A DNA stretch of 64,000 nucleotides from Tanypteryx hageni (lineage: Eukaryota > Arthropoda > Insecta > Odonata > Petaluridae): NCBI GenBank assembly GCA_028673005.1, contig CM054115.1, forward strand, positions 195,742,370-195,806,369, read 5' to 3'. Position 1 is the first letter of the stretch. Each line of letters starts with the position of its first letter. Below the pieces are notes generated by a model. The model worked only from the letters and a program-made list of their open reading frames with translations, was not told the origin of the DNA and made no database searches. Shown here piece after piece: positions 56,828 to 64,000 of this stretch. The translations under genes and the position numbers were made by a program.

Positions 56828-57095
56828 ACATGCACGTACCCAGAAATTTACTTCGGGGGAGGAGGGGGGTCTGAGGCCAAAAACCAATTTCCAGCAATTA
56901 ATTAAATAAAAGGCCTTTTCAAATAATATAAACTTTTATAACATTTTTATTTTTCATAACTCAATGCAGCAAGTGGCAGCGTAGCAAGAGGCAATGTAGC
57001 AAGTTTGCAGTGTGGTTATCACAGATTCCACAAATGTCTGTACACCGAAAGGGCGGGTGCAGACCCCCCGGACCCTACTCCTGAGCACGTCCTTG
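56828..57095. mobile_element. Small MITE, 7-bp duplication
   Basis: 268 bp starting ACATGCACGTACCCAGAAAT and ending CTGAGCACGTCCTTG, with GC-rich sub-terminal tracts (GGGGGAGGAGGGGGG, ACCCCCCGGACCC). CTGTAAG flanks it at 56821-56827 and 57096-57102. The ends are imperfect inverted repeats (CA.G.ACGT..CAG). hAT-type is likely, but hATs normally give 8 bp. Confidence 0.55.
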
Positions 57096-57149
57096 CTGTA
57101 AGTCTTTTGTTCACCCAACCCAATCGGCCCCAATTTCAAGTCTCCATCT

Positions 57150-57370
57150 TCACATATCTATATGTTTCCTTTAGGAAAAACCTCTAGAAATCTTCCATTC
57201 CTTGCATCTACTATTCATTCCAGGAGGATAACACCACACACACTTGATTAAAAGCCTTTTCAAAGTCTGCAGAGCACACTAATACATTCTGATAGCACTC
57301 AATGTTTCTTTTTCCTAAGTTATCACCACACATATGGTTTCTCTAATACCAGGTCCTTTCAGAATCCCAA
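57150..57370 (-). pseudogene. Non-LTR reverse transcriptase relic, third LINE type
   Basis: Read on the - strand: DQFGILKGPGIRETICVVI, a stop, EKETLSAIRMY, then a shift and VCSADFEKAFNQVC, echoing the QFGFRKG.GTREAI ... VCFVD.EKAFDRV blocks of LINE reverse transcriptases. About 60 residues remain, heavily decayed, unlike either LINE family elsewhere in the window. Confidence 0.5.
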
Positions 57371-57399
57371 ACTGATCCACACTTATATAGTCAGGGTCA

Positions 57400-57650
57400 T
57401 TCCTAGGTGCTGGCTGCTACTCACCTGCTGTTTGAAAGGGCAGCAGGTACAAATCCTGTGAAAGGATTTTTTCCAAGTTTGTTCAGCCCCATTTGTGTGG
57501 TTTGAGGAGACCGTGCAAAATCAGCGTTCCATCCTTCGGAAGGGACGTTAAGTCATTGGCCCTCTTGGTGCTCTTCATTAAAAGTAGGCTAATGACGGCA
57601 CCAGGTTTCTCTCCTCCCTTGTGAGTGTATTCAGTGTGGAAAGAGCTATG
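57400..57650 (+). mobile_element. tRNA-derived SINE, copy 3, diverged
   Basis: Shares GCTGGCTGCTACTCACCTGC, CTTCGGAAGGGACGTTAAGT, GTAGGCTAATGACGGCACCA and CTCCTCCCTT with the copies at 3767 and 39130, but the first ~25 bp of the tRNA-like head are missing or diverged and no duplication was found. The oldest of the three copies. Confidence 0.75.
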
Positions 57651-58406
57651 GCTATAATAATCCAAGAGGTTGATTAGCCATAAATACACACACAAACTCG
57701 TTCCTAAGCAGTAAGCAGGTAAGGGCTCTTTCTGAGGGTGGCACATCTCAGGGAGCAGCAACCAAACTGGCCGTAACCACAGGAATGTATGTAAAGATCC
57801 AACTGTTGCCCCCACGAGCATTGAAACTATGGGCAAATGCTAGCACAGCCATGGTTGGATAAACTTAATGGCCAAAAATATGCATTGGCTGCAACCCTTT
57901 TATTTTCCTTTCACCTTTCCCGCCCACCAAAGTTGGACTTTCAACTCCTCGTTACCGGGCCACCCTAGTCCAAGCAGCAACCAATATGGTGACCCACGTG
58001 GCGGTAACTCATGGAGAATGACAGCAAGAAACTTGAAACAGCTTTTCATCACATTCTAGTACTATTAAGGGTTAAAAAGACCTCAAGGAGAGGAAAATGA
58101 GAGTACAATTTGGGATAAACATACAGGATGCCAGAAAAGCAGTGGTAGAGTGATGAAAATTGAAGTTGAGGTCGGGGTTTTAAAATATCTTTTAAAAACA
58201 GCAAGTGAATTTTAAGTGCAGGGAAATTCCTCCTATCATAAAGGATGATGTTGAAATTTCATGTTGATGGTAACAGAAGCTTATTCCGTTATATTTCAAG
58301 TATTCAACAATATATTTTACATGTTTTAGCCATTTGAAATAATATGTCATTTTTGTAGCTATCCAGATAAAAAGTGCATAAAATGTATGACATAATTAGA
58401 TGTCAC
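57651..58406. other. Unannotated intergenic sequence
   Basis: No recognisable gene or repeat apart from the neighbours. Confidence 0.35.
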
Positions 58407-58640
58407 CAGGGGTGGATTGGGCTGCCGAGACACAGGACAAAATCCCAGTGGGCAGATGCCAACTTTGGGCCAGTTCCTGCTTGGCAAGACCCTCCCTCCC
58501 GCAGTTCTTTGTTTCCTCATACATTCATTCATCAATGCTCAAAAATTTTGGGAGAGGGGTGCTCAAGACGTCGATCGCCAACTCGTTTTAGGCAGAAACT
58601 TAGTTGTCCTGCTCAAAAGGATTTTTAGCAGTGAAAATGG
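58407..58640 (+). repeat. Dispersed CAGGGGYGGATTGGG repeat, copy A
   Basis: Starts CAGGGGTGGATTGGGCTGCC, then AAAATCCCAGTGGGCAGATG and CCCTCCCTCCCGCAGTTCTT, TACATTCATTCAT. The start looks like a hAT terminus. The preceding 8 bp (GATGTCAC) are not repeated downstream, so the right end is unknown. Same family as 62652. Confidence 0.55.
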
Positions 58641-59814
58641 ATGATAGATCACCAAGTAAGTGGAAAATGAAAAGTAGCTCCAAGATTTAACTCTTAAAGT
58701 CCAATGGGCATTTAATTGAATACTGACTGCGAGGTCAAAGGCAGGGTTGGGGTGATGGGATATGCAGCATATGCTATGCATACAGTCCCCTAAAAGTAGG
58801 GCTACGTATACGACAGCATTTTTTGGTTCCTCCTATTTTTGCGAGTCAGCTTTCTCCAGCATAAATATAATAAAATCCAAGCATCGGTCCACTTGAATAA
58901 ATTTACACTTGGAAAACTGTATGCAGCTAGAAATAAGCAGCTATTACCCAAAGTTTGTACAACTTGCTGAAGCCATGTAGCACAAATCATCCATGTATAC
59001 TTACTATTTAGTGAAATTAACTAAACAAGAAGGAAAAAGGTTTTTTTGATTGGTCAACATCTTCCGACTCTGCCAGGCACCCCTTGTTTTCAACCTTTAA
59101 CGACAGGCTAGATTTAAATACCACTCTACCTTACGGCCGGTGGGTATTTAATTGAAATGGCCAATTTTGATTAAGTTCATTATAAACATTCATAAAGTTT
59201 TACCTAATAATCAGATTTAAGCGAAATTTTTGGAATACTATTTACGTAGTACATTTATTATACCATAAGTTTATATAATTCTATTACAATAAGATTGTGT
59301 ATTATCACACGAAGAGTAATAAGTTCATTCCACACAAATGTTTAACACTTACTCACTGCTTTACATGCTAGATTTGTTCCCATTCATTCAAATGACAAGC
59401 TCAAGTTCTCTGTATATAGCAGCAAGTCACTCCATTCTAATAACAAAACAGTTGTTGAGAGCCTCTTCCCACATTATCTCTTACAAACACAGACATGGCA
59501 GTCAAGAACTGATTACGAATAACATCGCATGGATGCTATTTATAAAAACGAGAGTGAATCATCTCTAGCTGTCTCCTATTCCCCTTCTTCACATGGTGCC
59601 TTAGTGACCTTGCTTGAGAACACTCGCCTTATGTTCTGTATCATTGATCATATTCTTTCTGAAGACCGGATTTTCTGATGAAATGTATCGCCTTTTTTCG
59701 AATTATTTCCTTACATAAGAATGAGCTAATTTCTGAGTGATTTAGACATAAATAAATCTTTGCTCGAGATTAAGAGAGAAAAAATAGTGCAAATCATTTT
59801 TACTCACGTCAACC
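58641..59814. other. Unannotated intergenic sequence
   Basis: AT-rich; nothing recognisable. Confidence 0.35.
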
Positions 59815-59872
59815 AGCAGAGCAGATGTTGTCAGGGCAGACGTCGTCAGAGCAGACGTCGTCACAGCAAACG
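59815..59872 (+). repeat. 15-17-bp tandem repeat, three copies
   Basis: Three copies of AGCAGACGTCGTCAG (first one GCAGATGTTGTCAG), with ACGT/GACGTC palindromes in each. Confidence 0.8.
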
Positions 59873-59959
59873 GAATTTAGTTTTGCATAGTAAAACATTT
59901 AGAAAAATATTGTATTCAACGTCTTCTTAAGGTGAAAACCTTTATATATAATAATGTGA

Positions 59960-61115
59960 AAGCCAATCGAAAAAAATTAAAAACTTACCCCTATATAGCA
60001 ATGCAGCATGGGTCTGTGCCATGCACAGAGGCTGGCGATACAGTAAGAAACCGAGGTCCGTACCATGCACAGTGCCCATCGCTGAAGGGTTAAGATATGC
60101 ACGAAATGATCCGAGGGATGCAGCTCTTTGCTTGTTTTGGCCTTCTGGAGCCCAAACAATCCAGAATTCACCATGGGGAGGTAGCTGTTCCACCTGTGTC
60201 CAACCTAACCACCCTACCATGTGGACATGCAGATTTGCGTGATACTGTTTCTTAGTAACAAATCTCAGCATTATGTGGCGAGATTCAAGTCGACCTAGAA
60301 TGTATCCTTCTGGGTTTTCTTGGCCAAAAACTTTTGCTGATGCTTCAGTTAGTAATTTTACATGTCTCTCCATGTCTGAGTATGGCAAGGGAATTGTGCG
60401 ATTCTTGAGAGACACTCCCTGCTGCTCACCAATTCCCTGATCTCTCCATTTGTCATTTGTTGGGTGACCAGTGGCTCTGATAAAGAGCGGCAGGCTTCCA
60501 AGTTCAATATTTGCGCGTAGTCTTTAGCATTGAAGTTCAAATCGAGTATTTTAAAGTCACGAATAGGGGCACCGTTCTTCTCTTGTCTTGCCTGCAGTCC
60601 ACTCCACATTGTCCAACACTCTGGTGTTCATCATAAATCATTGCAAGTAGAACGTTTTTGGGTTGACCAAAAAACCCATTGCACTGTATCACTTTATGTA
60701 CAACATTCCTGGTCTTCCGTATCACTCACCGAATTTTGCTTCTGTCCACAACATTCAATAAGTTTTCTTCTGTTACGATATCCAAATCTTCCATTGTGGC
60801 ACTTGCTATAAGCGTTCCAGCAATATCAGACACACCAACCAAGCCTGTCACAGGCAGTAGCCAACATTTTAAACTTAGGTTTCCTTCTTTCAGGTTGTGC
60901 AATGTTTACTTTCAGTCATCTGATTGTAGGATTTTCCTCACAGTCACTCTCAGATTTGGTCTCCGAACTGGTAACAGAAGAGCTTTCTTCATCTTGCAAA
61001 ATTTGTACTGTAGTCCTCTTTCTTTTGCCAATATTTTGAGCTTTCCCTTTCCTGTGTTCTCTTTTTTGTAGCATTTTAGTGGTAGCATGATCAATTTCCC
61101 CAATAACCATCAATC
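59960..61115 (-). pseudogene. Unknown TE-associated gene family, internally deleted copy
   Basis: Read on the - strand from 61113: basic and Ser/Glu-rich stretch (KREHRKGKAQNIGKRKR, ESSSVTSSETKSESDCEE), then in shifting frames PKFKMLA-like, VSDIAGTLIASATMEDLDIV and NVVDRSKIR near 60735, directly followed by VIQCNGFFGQPKNVLLAMIY, GAPIRDFKILDLNFNAKDYA, SLSEPLVTQQMTNGEIRELV, FPCHTQT / MERHVKLLTEASAKVFGQEN and GRLESRHIMLRFVTKKQYH. I recall intact relatives in arthropods with several hundred residues between DRSKIR and the GFFGQPKN block, so the middle is deleted. At least three frameshifts. The family's function is unknown to me. Confidence 0.55.
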
Positions 61116-62651
61116 TGAGTGACCTCTGGTCGAGGAGGAAAGACTTCCCTTACAGGCACCTTACAGTCTTTAGGGCAAGTGAATGAAGTGAAATGTAAAC
61201 GAAAAAGGTTAAGGAATGGCTTTTTGCGTGATTCATATATGTGATGTGAATTTATAACTCCGGTTAATAATAAGATGCACTGCAAATAACTATGAAAATA
61301 ACTATAAAAAAGTTAATTACCAAAAATTTTAATAGGAAGTTAACTTAAAAGAAATTAATGAAAAACACGATTTTAATTATAAATAATTTGGACACCTCTC
61401 TCTCATAATAAAGCATCCAAAGCACTTTTCCTTATGCAAATAGTATAAGGACGACAATACAATCTCGAGGTTTAACAATGAAACGGACGGCAAGACAACA
61501 TCTTTAAAAAGCTAAAAATTTTTCAATAAATGTGATTTAAACGTATAACTTGAGTGATTTCGAACCGATGGCAAAAGTTGACGATAAGAATAACAATCTA
61601 TGTTTATTTTTCTTTTAAATGGTCCAGGTCCAAAGATCGTAGGTCAATTACTTCTAATTTAATTTTTCAAAAGAAAAAAAAAAGCCTGCAAGTGAAAAAA
61701 TGTATTTTTAAGTGTTCTCTTATGGGGATTTTTATAGAGCGTTCCGGCAGACCAACAGAATCTGCTAGAACCATTTCAAAAGGAAAATCCTTCATTTTTG
61801 TGATAATAACTCATAATGACTACTCTTTTAGGAAATATCTGCAAGATTATCGACATCATTGTGATCATACACAAATACAGCAAGTTGTGTGTGTAAATTC
61901 CAATGTCTATCATTCAGGAAAGATCAGTCTAGTAGCATGCATTTTCTTTTAGTATTTACTGAACCTTTTATCAAATTATAGCAGACTGGTTTTCATTTGG
62001 AATGTTTAATATATATTTTTTGTATTTGCTCAACAAATCATGTGAATATTTATGGTAAATATTATCCTTTTCCCGTTAAGGGTAAAAGGCTATCCACCCT
62101 CAGAATTGGAGACAAATCAAATCTATGATCAATAGAGTATATCAAACAAGGAAGTTAGTAAATACAGATGCTCCTCCACTTACGAACTTTCAGAGATATG
62201 AACAAACCTGTCCATATGTCCAGTTGCCTGTTCGAACCAAGGGTCATAAGTTCAACCACCATGCAATAGTTGATGTTGGTTGTTCTGCCTGAGCTGTTGC
62301 CATTGTCTGCTGCTATGCAGTTAACTACGATGTTCTATGCACTTTTCACGAACATTATCAAGCCATTTAGTGTACATGCCGTACAACATGTTTGGTTAAG
62401 ATAGTGAAGAAAAACTTGCCCTACTGCAATCTCCATTGAGGCCATGTTAGAAAATGTTTTAATGTGCAAAAAATCATTGCCCGAGGCAGAACTATGGCAA
62501 GGCATTGCCTTGGGGTCTCGGCCCCGATGAGGCCTAAAAAAAATTATGAAATACACCTCATTTAGCGATTTAGTGGCATCTGCAGTGTAAAATACGACCG
62601 TTGCTTGATATTTCAAATGTGTCAACGACAATGCCGCATTAACCATGGCTC
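61116..62651. other. Unannotated intergenic sequence
   Basis: No recognisable gene; a frame at 61554-61952 on the + strand has no family resemblance. A GC-richer patch at 62440-62540 is unidentified. Confidence 0.35.
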
Positions 62652-63080
62652 AGGGGCAGATTGAGCTGCCGGGACATCAGGAAAAATCCCGGTGGTCCGA
62701 TGCTGCCCCTGGGCTGGAGCTGCTTCAGCCAGGAGCCATTTCTTTTCTGTTTTCTAAAGCTATTTCAGCTATGCATGTGTCCATAAGACGGCGGCGTTGG
62801 TAATAGGGACGATAGCTTGAGTGGGTGCAAAATAGTTTCCAGAAGGTCATATGCCCTTGTGTTAGTCTCTTCCAATTGTCTTATATTTATGCTCTCCTTG
62901 GTTTTCCCAAACTCGAGCCTTCTCACACCCCTTCCCCTTGCAGTCCCGAGGCAAGAAAGTCCAAGGAGGACGTGGGATTTCCCTCCCTCCTGCGGTTCCT
63001 CTTTGTTTCCATGTGCATTCATTCAGGCACGCTTAAATGTTTTGCTTTATTGGTTGCTGCTCGTTTGAGTCGCTTTTGGG
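62652..63080 (+). repeat. Dispersed CAGGGGYGGATTGGG repeat, copy B
   Basis: Starts CAGGGGCAGATTGAGCTGCC, then AAAAATCCCGGTGGTCCGAT, and after about 270 bp of extra sequence TTCCCTCCCTCCTGCGGTTC and GCATTCATTCAGGCACGCTT, matching copy A. The extra sequence is either an insertion here or a deletion in copy A. Sequence 63081-63515 shows nothing recognisable. Confidence 0.55.
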
Positions 63081-63523
63081 TTTTTTTCACTGCCTCTTAT
63101 TAGTAATTCCTATGCCTTGAGGACATATTCTCACACCACTGTTTTCAACCCCTTCTCCTTCAAAATTTCCTCCTCCCTCACATTTCACATCAGTGACATC
63201 GAAGAAGAGCAGTTTGTCTGCATTAGTTCTAATATGTCCATCGTTGTGGAAACGTCAGTCGAGTGGTGTGCATCTTTTAGTGTTTGAAGAGTCTGTCATC
63301 AAGTAATAGCAGGTTAGATTTCCTTGGGAATAATTGATATGTTTTTGTCTTTGCTCAAGAAGTTATGTCAATATTTAGTGTTAATATTATTCTTTTCCCA
63401 TTGATGAAAGCAGGTTTTTCACCCTGAGAGTTGGAGATAAACCAAGTCTACAATCAACCAAGTCTTTCATACCAGGAGGTTAGTATATATTTTTATTCGA
63501 TCTTTTTATTTATATCATTCACG

Positions 63524-63812
63524 CAGGGGTGAATCTCAAACTTCTCAAGGAGGGGCGATCGCCCCAGTCGCCCCCTTTCCTTGAGTCTTAAATTTCCGAT
63601 TACTCTTTGACTTGAATATCCTTAGCCTTGTCAGAATGGACCAAAGACAAAGTTCCCTTGTCAGAATATTTCTTTCGTTTGTACCTAATCTGTAATGTTG
63701 AAAGGAGGAATTCAGCGTGGAATTGGTTTGAGAATGCATCCATCAGAGGATGATGAGGACATACAAGGGGGAGGGATCACCCCCACCGCCTTGCCCCTTG
63801 GATCCGCCACTG
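63524..63812. mobile_element. hAT-type MITE, 289 bp, exact 8-bp TSD
   Basis: Left end CAGGGGTGAATCTCAAAC, right end complement CAGTGGCGGATCCAAGGGG. CATTCACG flanks at 63516-63523 and 63813-63820, perfect over 8 bp. Sub-terminal parts are GC-rich (GCGATCGCCCCAGTCGCCCC; GGGGGAGGGATCACCCCCAC). No frame. A related right-end sequence (CCCTTGGATCCGCGCATGG) lies at 4595. Confidence 0.85.
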
Positions 63813-63820
63813 CATTCACG

Positions 63821-64000
63821 TTGTATGGTTAAATTATTTTTTAATTTTATTCAAATAAGTTTGTTGCTAAGTAGTTCATAGGTCTTCTTCTTTAAAATAA
63901 AAATATGGTCTGTACGTTCACGTCGATTTATTCATCGTAAATTATCTATTCTACTTTCACTTACAAAACGCTGTGCCCACAAAAGGAAAATGCCTGTATT
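63821..64000. other. Window end, unannotated
   Basis: AT-rich sequence, no feature seen. Confidence 0.4.

Overview
This is a eukaryotic, almost certainly arthropod, nuclear window. It is AT-rich and gene-poor, with spliced genes and dense transposable-element (TE) relics. Only two conserved host genes are visible, both as 3'-terminal exons. The first is EFL1 (elongation factor-like GTPase 1, ribosome maturation) on the + strand: exons 13999-14186 and 29556-29744, separated by an intron of about 15.4 kb. The second is a TNFAIP8/TIPE-family gene on the - strand, last exon 52418-52831. Earlier exons of both lie outside the window or could not be recognised. The species cannot be named from this sequence; the TE mix (CR1-like LINEs with a hexamer tail, Penelope elements, a tRNA-derived SINE, hATs, mariner-type elements with a helix-turn-helix N-terminus, Tigger) fits insects or other arthropods.

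Layout. 1-2850 is GC-rich with four minisatellites whose purine strand alternates. 3.4-5.7 kb is a three-layer TE nest: a CR1-like LINE split by a hAT-type element, itself split by a SINE, with target-site duplications that prove the order. 6.5-9.9 kb holds a duplicated non-coding repeat and a long foldback. 10.3-12.8 kb is a second LINE type. 13.1-13.9 kb is a Helitron-like copy just upstream of the EFL1 exon. The EFL1 intron holds a Tigger element split by a Penelope-like element, a truncated mariner, a decayed hAT transposase inside a repeat array, a 152-bp foldback, a Cys-rich unknown pseudogene and several LINE or Penelope stubs.

Beyond EFL1, 30.9-31.3 kb is a piggyBac-like C-terminal relic. 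31.9-36.7 kb is a tandem and inverted array of Helitron-like copies carrying a mariner transposase broken by only two in-frame stops. 36.7-40.3 kb is the most complete CR1-like LINE (esterase remnant, endonuclease, reverse transcriptase), interrupted by a SINE with a 13-bp duplication. 42-46.4 kb has short tandem repeats, a small cluster of unrecognised coding-like segments on the - strand (one an intact 113-residue ORF) and a ZBED5-like hAT pseudogene. 47-55.8 kb is comparatively quiet AT-rich sequence around TNFAIP8, with one MITE and two foldbacks. 55.9-56.8 kb is a ~135-bp tandem array, and the last 7 kb holds MITEs, a SINE, and a decayed gene-like TE of unknown function.

The most unusual shared signal is a set of long hairpins (8.8, 26.3 and 53.6 kb, with a related one at 51.2 kb). 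Their arms are near-perfect inverted copies, and in three of them the loop carries a CTGAWGA...stem...GAAA motif like a degenerate hammerhead-ribozyme core. No operons, CRISPR arrays or bacterial features are present. All calls come from reading the sequence; no database search was made.
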